DNA of 64,000 nt from Sphaerochaeta sp. (GTDB taxonomy: Bacteria; Spirochaetota; Spirochaetia; Sphaerochaetales; Sphaerochaetaceae), in contig JAGYOG010000003.1 in NCBI GenBank assembly GCA_018399495.1, forward strand, positions 62,001 through 126,000, written 5' to 3'. A program made the translations under genes and the position numbers. Every line of letters starts with the position of its first letter. Position 1 is the first letter of the stretch. This document shows, one piece after another, positions 34,838-44,110 of this stretch. Under the pieces are notes generated by a model. The model was given only the letters and a program-made list of their open reading frames with translations. It had not been told where the DNA came from and did no database searches.

Positions 34838-35455
34838 TCATTTATGAGATGTTATGACAACAAAAGATCCTTCTCCGAATCCTGATTTGATTGCATCCAA
34901 GTTTGGTTCAGGAAAGAGGGTTTGTATCGTGGACGATTCTTTAAATCCAGCGTTTTGTAGATGTTCCAATACTTCTTTTGTCGAATAGAATGTTGCATCT
35001 TGATAGAATACGCTTTCATGCTTTTTCTTGAGATATGTTGTTCCAATCTCGCTTTCACTGTCTACAAAACCAATGATGATGATTCCATTTGGCTTCAATA
35101 CTCTCCATGCTTCCTTGAATGATTGTTCAATATCATCTACAAAACATATGGTTGTAACCATCAGTGCATAATCAAATTGTTGCGGTAGGAAGGGAAGTTT
35201 TTCAGCAATACCTGAGAATACCTCAATTCCACGATCACGTGCTTTTTTTGCCATCTCTAGTGAAGGTTCCACTCCAATACGTATTCCGAGAGGTTTTGCA
35301 AATATTCCTGACCCAACACCAATTTCCAAGCCTTTGCCTGTCTTGGGGAATACTGAACGAATTGCTTTGAGTTCAGCTTTGTACAGAAGTTCGTGGTTAT
35401 CGAACCAGCGGTCGTACTCTTCACTATGTATATCAAAAGGAGTTGTCTTTGCCAT
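34838..35455 (-). CDS. SAM-dependent methyltransferase (class I, UbiE/Methyltransf_11 type)
   Basis: 205 aa. The track ORF begins inside the tRNA, so I take ATG 35455 (MAKTTPFDIHSEEYDRWF). The SAM-binding motif is GLEIGVGSGIFAKPLG, followed by IGVEPSLEMAKKARDRGI and the acidic FDYALMVTTICFVDD. No Shine-Dalgarno is evident; a TATACT box ends nine bases before the ATG, so a near-leaderless message is possible. It lies downstream of tRNA-Ala in the same direction but beyond its terminator. The methyl acceptor is unknown. Confidence 0.88.
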   Translation of the reverse strand: MAKTTPFDIHSEEYDRWFDNHELLYKAELKAIRSVFPKTGKGLEIGVGSGIFAKPLGIRIGVEPSLEMAKKARDRGIEVFSGIAEKLPFLPQQFDYALMVTTICFVDDIEQSFKEAWRVLKPNGIIIIGFVDSESEIGTTYLKKKHESVFYQDATFYSTKEVLEHLQNAGFKESSTIQTLFPEPNLDAIKSGFGEGSFVVITSHK

Positions 35456-35517
35456 GTTGTCAGTATATATCATTGGGGAAGAGAAATGTAGTGGGTTAGT
35501 TGCATGTGGAGGGACTG

Positions 35518-35549
35518 AAAAAAATAAGCCGTTGATTAACAACGACTTA
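35518..35549 (-). terminator. Intrinsic terminator of the tRNA-Ala transcript
   Basis: On the minus strand TAAG-T-CGTTG pairs with CAACG-G-CTTA around a five-base loop and is followed by seven T. It begins eight bases after the tRNA 3' end. Confidence 0.92.
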
Positions 35550-35556
35550 TGTAAAG

Positions 35557-35630
35557 TGGAGGTAAGGGGAATTGAACCCCTGACCTTTTGAATGCCATTC
35601 AAACGCTCTAGCCAACTGAGCTACACCCCC
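35557..35630 (-). tRNA. tRNA-Ala (anticodon GGC)
   Basis: Folds as a complete cloverleaf. The acceptor stem is GGGGGTG/TACCTCC with the G3-U70 pair that defines alanine tRNAs. The anticodon arm is TTTGA-ATGGCAT-TCAAA, giving anticodon GGC, and the T arm is AGGGG-TTCAATT-CCCCT. The discriminator base is A and CCA is not encoded. Confidence 0.96.
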
Positions 35631-35801
35631 AAGACAATAACAAAAAGTATCATACGAATTGACCCGTAATAAGTCAAGTATGTCCAGCAATTTTTCTCAT
35701 GGTCCAGATCTATCGTTGTTCTTTTCAAAGTGATGAAGTATAAAATAATATTGTAAAACAAGTTAGAAAAAAAATACAAAAAAGATTATTGCTATATCAA
35801 G

Positions 35802-36002
35802 ATGCATAAAAAGGTAAGGGAAGGTTGGCTATGCATAGGATTTGGCTTCCCTGCAACTGATGAAGAGTTATTCTTTACCCTCCTTTCTCATGCACAATGT
35901 GGTGCGGTACTCAACGCAATAGCAAAACTCTCTTTTTTACAAGAGGAGGGCAGTGGTATTGCCTTTATTGTTCCAGTACAAAAGGTTGCTACACTAAAAT
36001 AG
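35802..36002 (+). CDS. Short ORF resembling the C-terminal half of a PII-like protein
   Basis: 66 aa, with no clear ribosome site. The tail, CGAVLNAIAKLSFLQEEGSG followed by IAFIVPVQKV, resembles the C-terminal pattern of PII-like regulators that end GTGIAFVLPV-x-KV. If so, the N-terminal strand-helix and T-loop part is missing, which would make it a gene remnant. The flanking DNA is AT-rich and empty of other genes. This is an uncertain call. Confidence 0.35.
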   Translation: MHKKVREGWLCIGFGFPATDEELFFTLLSHAQCGAVLNAIAKLSFLQEEGSGIAFIVPVQKVATLK

Positions 36003-36140
36003 TAAGGTCCTTCTCTATACATCCCGGGAGAGGTTTTGTATTATGCAAAACACCAAAACAGGTTCACTATCTTGAACTTTGTGTTAATATAATAACATTC
36101 TGTTAAAATATACAATTATTTGTTACTAAACTATTGCACA

Positions 36141-36213
36141 AACCGGAATAAATCAGTACCGTACTGATACATTAGTGAATATACGGATGTAAATCCGGTT
36201 AGGAGATTCCTCG
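36141..36213 (+). promoter_or_regulatory. Structured leader of asd with mutually exclusive pairings
   Basis: AACCGGA (36141-36147) can pair with TCCGGTT (36194-36200), enclosing the perfect dyad ATCAGTAC-C-GTACTGAT (36152-36168). Alternatively ATCCG can pair with CGGAT just upstream to form a hairpin with a GTAA tetraloop (36184-36197). Both versions end next to the ribosome site GGAGA. The DNA dyad could equally be a repressor operator. A TATAAT lies at 36088. Confidence 0.5.
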
Positions 36214-37233
36214 ATGGAGAAGAAAATTAAAGTTGCTGTAATGGGTGCCACTGGCGCAGTTGGACAGGTTTTTATGTGGATGCTTGCAGACCATCCTTGG
36301 TTTGAGCTCACCTATGCAACAGCTTCAGCTTCCCGCGTCGGCTTGAAATATGCTTCCACAGTACATTGGGTCATGCCATTTGAGATGCCCAAGAAGATCA
36401 GGGATGTGGAAGTAAAAGAGTTCAATATTGAAGCAATGCAAGAGGAAGGAGTACAGATTGTTTTTTCTGCACTTCCTGCCGAGGTTGCAAGTGAAGCTGA
36501 ACCACAGCTTCGAGATAATGGTTTTTTTGTATTTTCGAACGCCGCCTCGATGCGCTATGACCCGAATGTTCCCATTCTCATCCCGGAAACCAATATCGAA
36601 AAGCTTGACTATATTAAAGCCCAAGGATATCCCGAGAAGGGCTTTGTTGTGACCAATGCTAACTGTGTCACCACTGGGTTGGCAATGGCACTTGCACCAC
36701 TACGTAAATATGGTATCAAGAGTATCACCTTGCACAGCTACCAGAGCGTAAGTGGAGCTGGCTATCCGGGTCTTTCTTCTTTCGATATCACCGATAACTG
36801 TATTCCCTTTATCAGGGGAGAGGAAGAGAAGATTGAGAAAGAAATCAAGAAAATTCTTACCATTGACCCTGAGGTATACTGCTTCACCGTACGTGTCCCG
36901 GTCATGTTCGGACACCTTGAAGCGGTCTGGTTGGATTTGGAACAGGATGCTGAAGTTGAGGACATCATCAAGGATTGGGCAGATTTCAAGAATGTTCCAG
37001 ACCTTCCTTCCACAGCAGCACAACCAGTTGAATATGGTGCGGATCCAACCTTTCCACAGCCCAAGTATGCCTTTTGGGGGAATCCCAATGGGATGGTGGT
37101 GTTCACCGGTCGCTTGAAGAAGAAAAACGGAAAGATCGGCTTCCTCTTGATGGTCAATAACATTGTAAAGGGCGCAGCAGGTGGTTCCATCCAGAACGCT
37201 GAAGCCTTTGTAAAAAAGTTTGGCCTTATTTAA
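36214..37233 (+). CDS. asd: Aspartate-semialdehyde dehydrogenase (archaeal/fungal type)
   Basis: 339 aa. It reduces beta-aspartyl phosphate to aspartate semialdehyde with NADPH, a step to lysine, threonine, methionine and diaminopimelate. The Rossmann motif is MGATGAVGQVF, the catalytic cysteine is in VTNANCVTTGL and the catalytic His in VMFGHLEAVW. SYQSVSGAGYPGLSSFDITDN marks the archaeal-type branch rather than the usual bacterial one. The gene stands alone with its own leader and terminator, not in an amino-acid operon. Confidence 0.94.
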   Translation: MEKKIKVAVMGATGAVGQVFMWMLADHPWFELTYATASASRVGLKYASTVHWVMPFEMPKKIRDVEVKEFNIEAMQEEGVQIVFSALPAEVASEAEPQLRDNGFFVFSNAASMRYDPNVPILIPETNIEKLDYIKAQGYPEKGFVVTNANCVTTGLAMALAPLRKYGIKSITLHSYQSVSGAGYPGLSSFDITDNCIPFIRGEEEKIEKEIKKILTIDPEVYCFTVRVPVMFGHLEAVWLDLEQDAEVEDIIKDWADFKNVPDLPSTAAQPVEYGADPTFPQPKYAFWGNPNGMVVFTGRLKKKNGKIGFLLMVNNIVKGAAGGSIQNAEAFVKKFGLI

Positions 37234-37254
37234 ACAACCCATCATGCACTCTAA

Positions 37255-37294
37255 GGGCTTCCGTTCTCAGTTGAGAATAGGGAGCCCTGTTTTG
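37255..37294 (+). terminator. Intrinsic terminator after asd
   Basis: A long hairpin with arms GGGCT-TCC-GTTCTCA and TGAGAAT-AGGG-AGCCC closes on two to four bases and is followed by TGTTTTG. It lies 21 bases after the asd stop. Confidence 0.85.
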
Positions 37295-37348
37295 TCCATA
37301 CTTGCAGAAACCATGAAGAATTTCTACTATGCAGAGGAAGGAGCCATC

Positions 37349-37843
37349 ATGATAGAATACTGGGACCTCTATGACCATGCAAGAAAGCCTTTGGGGAGGA
37401 CCCACCAGAGGGGAGTCCCTCTCAAGGAAGGTGATTGCCATGTAGTGGTTTCGGTGTGGACTGTGAATCAGAACAACCAAGTTCTCATCACCTTGCGCTC
37501 TGATCAGAAGGAATTGTTCCCTGGCCACTGGGAGAATACTGCAGGATCGGTGATGAAAGGAGAAACCAGCTTGGATGCCGCGCTCCGGGAACTGCGAGAA
37601 GAGACAGGCATTGAGGTTTCCAGTGATGAAATTAGCTACTTGGGGACCGTTCTCAAAGTAGCTTCATTTGTCGATATCTTTCTGGTGAGAAAGAAGATGA
37701 ATCCCGATTCCATCCGCCTGCAGAAAGGAGAGACTACTGCCTACCGTTGGGTTTCCTACGATGAGCTGAAAGAGATGGACAGACAAGGCAAGCTTGCCTT
37801 TCCTCTCTTCGCCCCCTTCCAAGAAGCTATAGCTAAGCTTTGA
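37349..37843 (+). CDS. Nudix hydrolase (isopentenyl-diphosphate isomerase-like / YfcD type)
   Basis: 164 aa from ATG 37349 with AGGAAGGAG upstream; the track start at 37220 would read through the asd terminator. The Nudix box is complete: GSVMKGETSLDAALRELREE followed by TGIEV. The start, MIEYWDLYDHARKPLGRTHQRG, is like the YfcD/IDI-type Nudix proteins that carry a H-R-A-x-H-V/Q-region before the box. It converges on and overlaps the U32 gene by 11 bases. The exact diphosphate substrate is unknown. Confidence 0.9.
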   Translation: MIEYWDLYDHARKPLGRTHQRGVPLKEGDCHVVVSVWTVNQNNQVLITLRSDQKELFPGHWENTAGSVMKGETSLDAALRELREETGIEVSSDEISYLGTVLKVASFVDIFLVRKKMNPDSIRLQKGETTAYRWVSYDELKEMDRQGKLAFPLFAPFQEAIAKL

Positions 37844-40052
37844 CAACCGTAGTGATGCAATCCTCTACCAAAACCTGATACCGTTGGTTGTCTCCCTTTA
37901 CATACCAAGATCCTCGATGAGGACACTCTTCGCAGCTCAAGAGCAGAGAATCATGGCGGAAGCAAGAGCGGCTGATGAACAGTGGTGGGCTGAAGGCATC
38001 ATCCACCACTGTGGGTACAAATGGCCAGAACTCTGGGTCAGTCTCTTTTCGTTCCATCCAAAGATAGCCACCTTCCATTTTCAGCCCAAATGTGAGAGCA
38101 AGGTTTGCTGCTTCGCTGTTTGCCAGGTATAGGTAGATGTCAAAGAAGCAAGGAAGTTGATGGTCCCTGAAATATGGAATTTGGCCTAGGTTGTTCAATC
38201 CAAAGGTAACAGAATCCAGAAGATTCTCTTCTTTCATTCTTGCAATGACCTTGTCCAGATCAGAAAAGAATGCATCCTCATCAAACATGACCGGGCTCAA
38301 GGGTAAGTAGTAATGATCTTCATGGGTGAAGAGCAAGGAAGCAATTGGCTGCTCTGCATTCACGAGACCCTTGAGATCGATGTAGGGGAGTTTTCCTTCT
38401 GTCTGCAACAGGGAACGTGGAGGTAGCTGCTTCATTGCCAGTTTCTCAGTAATGGGCTTACGAACAAGACTCTTCGTCAATTCCTGCGCAAGCGTCCGGT
38501 CAAGAAGATCATACCAATCACGTCTGATTGTCTTCAGGGCAGAGAGAGGAAGGAATACCTGCTCAAGAGGGAGCTGTGTCTTGTTGACGAGGTTGATGGA
38601 GCCAAGAGTGAGGAAAGATGTATCACTCTGGCTGAATATGGAAACAATATTTGCCTCTGTCTCCTGGGGTTTTCGCGCCTCGCTTGTTGGAATCTCGTAC
38701 TTTGTCTCACCATACGGGCATTGGATTAGCAATGATCCATCCTCAAGGGTAAATGTCATGTCTACTGGATGTTTACTGAGAGGAAGCGCCTCACTGATCA
38801 GGGCAGGATTCTGGTCGTGTCGACTGATTAAGTAGAAGAACTCACCGGTATGGGGCCGAGGGGCATTTGCAGGTAACATTATTGCTACTGACTCACCCTC
38901 ATATGCTTCGGTAATACTTCTTCCGCGTTGGTCTATCAGGGAGTTGATACCAAACTTGATCGTGTCGATTGGTTGCTTCTGGCTTCTAATGAAGTACATC
39001 AAACCATCACGGAGGGATACATCCGTGAGTAAGGTCACCATGACTGAATCACTCTTTACCAGTGTAATCTTTGCTGCCTTGATCCCGCGATGGCCTGGGT
39101 AGCTTGTGCTACCGAGAGTAGGAGCCTTTCTTACGGTGAAATCATGCTTTTCTCGTCCATAGGAGCCCAACCAACCTGAGGTTTGTCGACGTGAAAAGAC
39201 GATGGAAAGAGCCTCATCCAGTTGCTCGGCATCATCATTCCCATCCAGGACAGCCCTGTAATACCGTGCAGTTAAGCCGGTATAGGCAGGACTTTTCATT
39301 CTCCCTTCCACTTTTAGGCTTTCAATGCCCAACTCCTCCAGCTCTTTTGCTATTGGACCGGCTTTCATGTCACTCATGGAGAAGAACCAACCATCCTTGA
39401 CCCCTTTCGGGATTGGGGAGAGAGCGCTTGGCACATTGCTGTCATGTTCCACGGTGAAGTAATTCCTGCAAATCTGGGCACAGCTACCCCTGTTTGCACT
39501 TCTGCCACATAGTTGTTCACTGGCAGTACAGAGCCCTGAGAAGCTATAGCAGAGTGCTCCATGGATGAATACTTTCAGTTCCACATCTTTGCATGCTTCA
39601 CGAATCCGTTTGACTTCCTGAAACGTCAGCTCCCTGGCAAGTACCACTCGTTCGAATCCAAGACGAACCAGTTCCTGTACCCCACCGATGGTATGTACGG
39701 CCAATTGGGTACTTGCATGTAGGGAAAGATTTGGAGTATAGGTCTTGATGAGATTTACCAAGCCAAGATCTTGGATGATGATACCGTCACAGCCGATGAA
39801 ATCAATATGCTTGAGTGTCTTGTATGCTTCATCCAGTTCTGATTCTTCAATGAGGGTATTAACGGTAACATAGATTTTTTTCCCTTCAGTAAGCGCGACT
39901 TGGCGAAGCTTTGCCAAGTCTTCGAAGGTAAAATTGGTAGCATTTGCACGAGCCGAAAAACTTTTCAGCCCGAGATATACAGCATCTGCACCTTCTTTGA
40001 AGGCTGTCAGTGCTGATTGCAGGGATCCTGCGGGGAGTGCGAGTTCTGTCAT
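37833..40052 (-). CDS. Peptidase U32 family protein (RlhA/TrhP-like RNA hydroxylation factor)
   Basis: 739 aa from ATG 40052; the TTG at 40088 is less likely. The U32 domain fills the first half with ELALPAGSLQSALTAFKEGA and the cysteine cluster LCYSFSGLCTASEQLCGRSA followed by NRGSCAQICR. In E. coli, U32 proteins of this size (RlhA and TrhP) hydroxylate 23S rRNA or tRNA wobble uridine, using Fe-S-binding cysteines; true peptidase activity is doubtful. The C-terminal half (DUF3656-like and beyond) ends with a second cysteine pair, LLSCEECPHRGSW. It is 32 bases downstream of the MelB-like gene. Confidence 0.88.
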   Translation of the reverse strand: MTELALPAGSLQSALTAFKEGADAVYLGLKSFSARANATNFTFEDLAKLRQVALTEGKKIYVTVNTLIEESELDEAYKTLKHIDFIGCDGIIIQDLGLVNLIKTYTPNLSLHASTQLAVHTIGGVQELVRLGFERVVLARELTFQEVKRIREACKDVELKVFIHGALCYSFSGLCTASEQLCGRSANRGSCAQICRNYFTVEHDSNVPSALSPIPKGVKDGWFFSMSDMKAGPIAKELEELGIESLKVEGRMKSPAYTGLTARYYRAVLDGNDDAEQLDEALSIVFSRRQTSGWLGSYGREKHDFTVRKAPTLGSTSYPGHRGIKAAKITLVKSDSVMVTLLTDVSLRDGLMYFIRSQKQPIDTIKFGINSLIDQRGRSITEAYEGESVAIMLPANAPRPHTGEFFYLISRHDQNPALISEALPLSKHPVDMTFTLEDGSLLIQCPYGETKYEIPTSEARKPQETEANIVSIFSQSDTSFLTLGSINLVNKTQLPLEQVFLPLSALKTIRRDWYDLLDRTLAQELTKSLVRKPITEKLAMKQLPPRSLLQTEGKLPYIDLKGLVNAEQPIASLLFTHEDHYYLPLSPVMFDEDAFFSDLDKVIARMKEENLLDSVTFGLNNLGQIPYFRDHQLPCFFDIYLYLANSEAANLALTFGLKMEGGYLWMERKETDPEFWPFVPTVVDDAFSPPLFISRSCFRHDSLLLSCEECPHRGSWYVKGDNQRYQVLVEDCITTVVKA

Positions 40053-40084
40053 AGTCCTAAGGGTAGTGGTGTGCCTCTTCTCTG

Positions 40085-41437
40085 TCAATCTGAAGCCATT
40101 CGGCGTCTGTGGAGCTCTTCGACAATCTGGTGATGCTTCTCTTCACTCAGTGGATAGAAGAGTATCGGGATGATACCGAAAATGCTGGCGAGAAATGGGA
40201 GTAGGGTGGTAAGGCTATGAATGCCCCAGAGGGTTGTGCTGCTTTGCGCAACGTTGGGAATATAGCCAACCAAGGAGAGGGTGGAGGCAATGATTATCGA
40301 AGTGACAGCGGCGGTAAGCTTGGCAAGGAACGTCTGACTGCTGAAAATGGTGCCTTCATTGCGTTTACCACTCTTCAGTTCACCATACTCAATGGTGTCC
40401 GCGATCATGGCTGTCTGAATGACCTGTGGGCTTGCCATTCCGATCGAACTGATACAGTTGAAGAACAACAGTACGAAAAAGTTGTTCCAGCCGGTAAGGA
40501 AGAATCCTAGGCTGCCTGCGGCAAAGATGGCATAGTAGATGATGCAGGCTTTCTTCTTGCCTATCTTGTTGGTCAAATAGGGAACTGTAGCGATACCGAT
40601 GAGGATGAAGGGAATGTTGATCCCCGCGAGCAGGGTATAGAGCAGTTCATTCTGCAGATTGTACTTTGCATAATAGATCAACATGGAAAGTTTTCCGGTC
40701 TGGGCAATACCGGTGAACAGGCCACTGAGGATGACAAGCAACAGTGGCTTGTTTGCTAGGAACACCTTGGGAATCTCAGAGAACTTGGGCTTTTCCTGCC
40801 CGTCGGCGTAGACCCGCTCTTTCACAAACCGGAAGGCAATAAGAAAGCAGATGACTGTGAGCAGTGCATAGGTCAGGCTTGTCATTTGGTAGCCACGCTC
40901 CGGTTTCCCTTCTACTGAGAAGAGAAGGATCAGAGGTTGGGTAGCCAAGGTTGCCAATGCGATCGCAATAGTCGCCATGAACCGTGGATACACCACAATA
41001 CTACTTCTTTCCTTGGTGTCCTCGCTTATGGTGCTGCTCATTGCCCAGAAGGGGACATCGCTGGCCGTGTAAATCATGCCGAAGCTGATATAGGTGAACG
41101 TTGCCCAAGCAATCTTTCCTCCGGGTGAGAAATCAGGTGAACTGAAGGCAGCAACGGCAAATGGTACAAAGAGAATTGGGGTGAACAAGAGGTAGGGCCT
41201 GAATTTCCCCCAACGGGAACGCGTACGGTCAGCAACCATTCCCATCAGGGGGTCGTTGACTGCATCCCACATCCTGGCAAGCAGTAAGATCATACCGGCA
41301 ACTGCTGGGAGAATACCAAAAATATCTGTGTAGAAGAACAGCAAAAAGTTTGCCATAAGATTGTAGAGCATGTTCTGCCCAAAGCAGCCAAACCCATAGG
41401 CAAACTTTTCTTTCTTTGGTACCTGCGGTGATTCCAT
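40085..41437 (-). CDS. GPH-family (MelB-like) glycoside:cation symporter
   Basis: 450 aa from ATG 41437, with 12 predicted helices. The cation-site segment DAVNDPLMGMVADRTRSRWG followed by KFRPYLLF is the hallmark of MelB-type transporters. Later segments (GTIFSSQTFLAKLTAAVTS and GYIPN) also fit. The track start at 41545 would overlap the divergent cNMP-binding gene and is rejected. There is no glycosidase next to it, so the sugar is unknown. Confidence 0.92.
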   Translation of the reverse strand: MESPQVPKKEKFAYGFGCFGQNMLYNLMANFLLFFYTDIFGILPAVAGMILLLARMWDAVNDPLMGMVADRTRSRWGKFRPYLLFTPILFVPFAVAAFSSPDFSPGGKIAWATFTYISFGMIYTASDVPFWAMSSTISEDTKERSSIVVYPRFMATIAIALATLATQPLILLFSVEGKPERGYQMTSLTYALLTVICFLIAFRFVKERVYADGQEKPKFSEIPKVFLANKPLLLVILSGLFTGIAQTGKLSMLIYYAKYNLQNELLYTLLAGINIPFILIGIATVPYLTNKIGKKKACIIYYAIFAAGSLGFFLTGWNNFFVLLFFNCISSIGMASPQVIQTAMIADTIEYGELKSGKRNEGTIFSSQTFLAKLTAAVTSIIIASTLSLVGYIPNVAQSSTTLWGIHSLTTLLPFLASIFGIIPILFYPLSEEKHHQIVEELHRRRMASD

Positions 41438-41532
41438 AGCAGAAAGTCTACCACAGAAATTGAAGGTTGCAAGCTTCCCTTGTACTACAGTTACAGGTAA
41501 TAGTATACTCAGTATAGGAGAGGAGGTCGCCC

Positions 41533-42081
41533 ATGACTGATACAAACGATGACAAACACCCGATACTTGAAGTCCAAAAGGGAACCATCATCTATGAACA
41601 GGGTTCTTCCTGTTCAACCATGTTTTTGCTTAAAAGCGGTACTGTCGGGTTGTACCTGAACTATCACACGCCCCAACAGTTCCAACTCTTTGAGATATCC
41701 AAGTCTGATTCCAGTCTTGGTGAGATGGGGCTATTCGAGCAAGAGCCACGCAATGCAACTGCTGTAGCACTTAGTGATTGCCAGTTGGTTGAGATTTCCC
41801 AAGAGAGTTTCCCTGCCTTTATTGCCTCACATCCAGAGGCTACAAAGCAAATCATTCTTGATCTGAGCCAAAGGTTCAAGATGGCGATTCAGGAAGTGAA
41901 AAACAGCCAGCAGATTATCCTCGAGAGTCTGGAAGCTCTGAAAGAAGCACAGGCAAACAAGAAGGATAGCTTGAAGGAGCGTATCCGGAAAATCTCGGAT
42001 TATTTGCTTGATATCCCCGAGGATGTTCCTCCTGAGCTTTATCTAAGCTTTAATTCCAGATTCCACGGGACGATGTTCTAA
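41533..42081 (+). CDS. Stand-alone cyclic-nucleotide-binding-domain protein
   Basis: 182 aa with GGAGGT before the ATG. Residues about 10-115 form a cNMP-binding beta roll (KGTIIYEQGSSCSTMFLLKSG, SSLGEMGLFEQEPRNATAVA, the latter matching the phosphate-binding cassette). There is no helix-turn-helix. The C-terminal 65 residues are a charged helix (ESLEALKEAQANKKDSLKER) and a tail ending SFNSRFHGTMF. It may be a regulatory subunit binding a partner protein. It lies upstream of pckG but an intergenic gap of 129 bases separates them. Confidence 0.85.
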   Translation: MTDTNDDKHPILEVQKGTIIYEQGSSCSTMFLLKSGTVGLYLNYHTPQQFQLFEISKSDSSLGEMGLFEQEPRNATAVALSDCQLVEISQESFPAFIASHPEATKQIILDLSQRFKMAIQEVKNSQQIILESLEALKEAQANKKDSLKERIRKISDYLLDIPEDVPPELYLSFNSRFHGTMF

Positions 42082-42136
42082 AAAAAATAGAAAATATTAC
42101 AAAAACAATAGCCCATTATATTGCTAAAGATTGGAA

Positions 42137-42172
42137 AATCAGTAATATAGGAAAAACACATTTCCTCTGATT
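42137..42172 (+). promoter_or_regulatory. Bulged inverted repeat upstream of pckG
   Basis: AATCAG and AGGAAA pair with TTTCCT and CTGATT, with a six-base bulge (TAATAT) on the left and a six-base loop. It ends 38 bases before the pckG start. It could be an operator or a terminator for the cNMP-binding gene; no T run follows. Confidence 0.45.
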
Positions 42173-42210
42173 GTAGTGAATTGTGCATCCCTATTATGAA
42201 GGAGTAGTCC

Positions 42211-44040
42211 ATGAACGTCGCAAATCTTACGCATTCTGGGCTCAAGCAGTGGATTCTGGATTTTGCAGAACTCACGACCCCTGAAGAAATCGTCATTGCC
42301 GATGGTAGTGCCGCCCAGTACGACGAATTGGTCGCACAGCAGATAGCTGGTGGCTATTGCGTACCCCTGAATCCTGAGAAGAAGCCTGGTAGTATTGCTT
42401 ACAACTCAGACCCTTCTGATGTCGCACGCGTTGAGAAAAGAACCTACATCGCAGCACAGAATAAGGAAACAGCAGGGCCGACCAACAACTGGATTGATCC
42501 AGTTGCCTTGAAAGAGACCATGACCGGTCTTTATCGCGGTTGCATGAAGGGACGCACCCTCTATGTTATTCCTTTCTCCATGGGTCCTGTTGGCTCCCCA
42601 ATTGCAAAGATTGGTGTTGAGCTCACTGACAGTGCTTATGTTGTCATCAACATGATGATTATGACTCGTGTTGGTGAAAAGGTCCTCGAGGTGCTCGGAA
42701 CCGATGGTGATTATGTACCTTGCTACCACTCTGTAGGCAAGCCGCTTGCTGATGGTGAGAGTGACAATGGCCAGTGGCCTTGTGCTCCCATCGAGCAGAA
42801 GTACATCTCTCACTTCCCTGAAACTCATGAAATCTGGTCCTATGGTTCAGGTTACGGCGGGAACGCACTACTCGGTAAAAAGTGTCTTGCACTTCGTATC
42901 GCTTCAGTGTTGGCTCATGATGAAGGCTGGCTTGCAGAGCACATGCTCATCCTCAAGATAACCAGTCCTGAAGGTAAGAGCAAGTTTGTTGCAGGTGCTT
43001 TCCCCTCAGCATGTGGAAAGACGAACCTGGCAATGCTTGTTCCAACCATCCCAGGTTGGATTGTAGAGACTGTTGGTGATGACATCGCTTGGATGAAGTA
43101 TGGTTCCGATGGACAGCTTTATGCCATCAATCCAGAAGCCGGATTCTTTGGTGTTGCACCAGGAACCTCCGATGATTCCAACTACAATGCAATGGTAAGT
43201 GCATCCAAGAACAGCATTTTCACCAACTGTGCCCTCACTGAGGACAATGATGTTTGGTGGGAAGATATTGGCTACGATGCCCCTGGCAAGTTGATCGACT
43301 GGCATGGCAATGAGTGGGTCCAGGACAAAGGGAACAAGGAGCAGAAGACTGCTGCACATCCCAATGCCCGCTTTACCGCTCCGGCATCCCAGTGCCCCAG
43401 TATTGCAAGTGAATGGGATGATCCGAAGGGTGTGCCCATCAGTGCAATCCTTTTCGGTGGAAGAAGAGCTCATACGGTTCCTCTTGTACACCAGAGCTAC
43501 GACTGGAACCACGGTGTATTCCTCGGCTCCATCGTTGGATCTGAGATTACTGCAGCAGCCCTCGACCTCAAGGTTGGTACCATCCGCCGTGACCCGTTTG
43601 CCATGCTTCCCTTCTGTGGATACAACATGGGAGACTACTTTCAGCACTGGATCAACGTTGGCAAGGCTACAGATGACGAGAGCAAGCTTCCCAAGATTTT
43701 CTACGTCAACTGGTTTCGTAAGACCGAAGATGGTAAGTGGCTCTGGCCTGGTTTTGGAGAGAACAGCCGCGTCTTGAAGTGGGTCTTTGAGGCCTGTGAG
43801 GGGACTGCAAAGTCTATTGATACCCCGATCGGTACCATGCCTACAGCTGATGCAATTGATCGTCCTGAAGGCGTGAGTGAAGAGGATATGAGAGAGCTTC
43901 TCTCAGTCGATGTAGATGGTTGGCTCAAAGAAGTCGAAGACGTCCGCGCCAATCATTACCCGAAGTTTGGTGATTATCTGCCCAAGGAACTTTCTTCGTT
44001 CCTGGACAAACTCGAGGCAAACCTGAAAGCTGCCAAATAA
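42211..44040 (+). CDS. pckG: Phosphoenolpyruvate carboxykinase, GTP-dependent
   Basis: 609 aa, the usual GTP-type length. It interconverts oxaloacetate and PEP with GTP/GDP and in anaerobes often runs toward oxaloacetate. The specific P-loop is [15 protein letters not shown], kinase-2 is [10 protein letters not shown], the substrate loop is [16 protein letters not shown] and [14 protein letters not shown] lies in the C-terminal lobe. AAGGAG precedes the ATG. A terminator follows, so it is a monocistronic gene. Confidence 0.98.
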   Translation: MNVANLTHSGLKQWILDFAELTTPEEIVIADGSAAQYDELVAQQIAGGYCVPLNPEKKPGSIAYNSDPSDVARVEKRTYIAAQNKETAGPTNNWIDPVALKETMTGLYRGCMKGRTLYVIPFSMGPVGSPIAKIGVELTDSAYVVINMMIMTRVGEKVLEVLGTDGDYVPCYHSVGKPLADGESDNGQWPCAPIEQKYISHFPETHEIWSYGSGYGGNALLGKKCLALRIASVLAHDEGWLAEHMLILKITSPEGKSKFVAGAFPSACGKTNLAMLVPTIPGWIVETVGDDIAWMKYGSDGQLYAINPEAGFFGVAPGTSDDSNYNAMVSASKNSIFTNCALTEDNDVWWEDIGYDAPGKLIDWHGNEWVQDKGNKEQKTAAHPNARFTAPASQCPSIASEWDDPKGVPISAILFGGRRAHTVPLVHQSYDWNHGVFLGSIVGSEITAAALDLKVGTIRRDPFAMLPFCGYNMGDYFQHWINVGKATDDESKLPKIFYVNWFRKTEDGKWLWPGFGENSRVLKWVFEACEGTAKSIDTPIGTMPTADAIDRPEGVSEEDMRELLSVDVDGWLKEVEDVRANHYPKFGDYLPKELSSFLDKLEANLKAAK

Positions 44041-44062
44041 GCAGAAGTTAGAGCAATGTTTC

Positions 44063-44094
44063 ATAACGGCCCTTCCCCCGGGAATGGCCGTTAT
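44063..44094 (+). terminator. Hairpin after pckG
   Basis: A nine-base-pair stem ATAACGGCC/GGCCGTTAT contains an inner TTCCC/GGGAA pairing. Only a TATA stretch follows, not a T run. Confidence 0.75.
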
Positions 44095-44110
44095 ATAGTA
44101 TACTGGCTGT

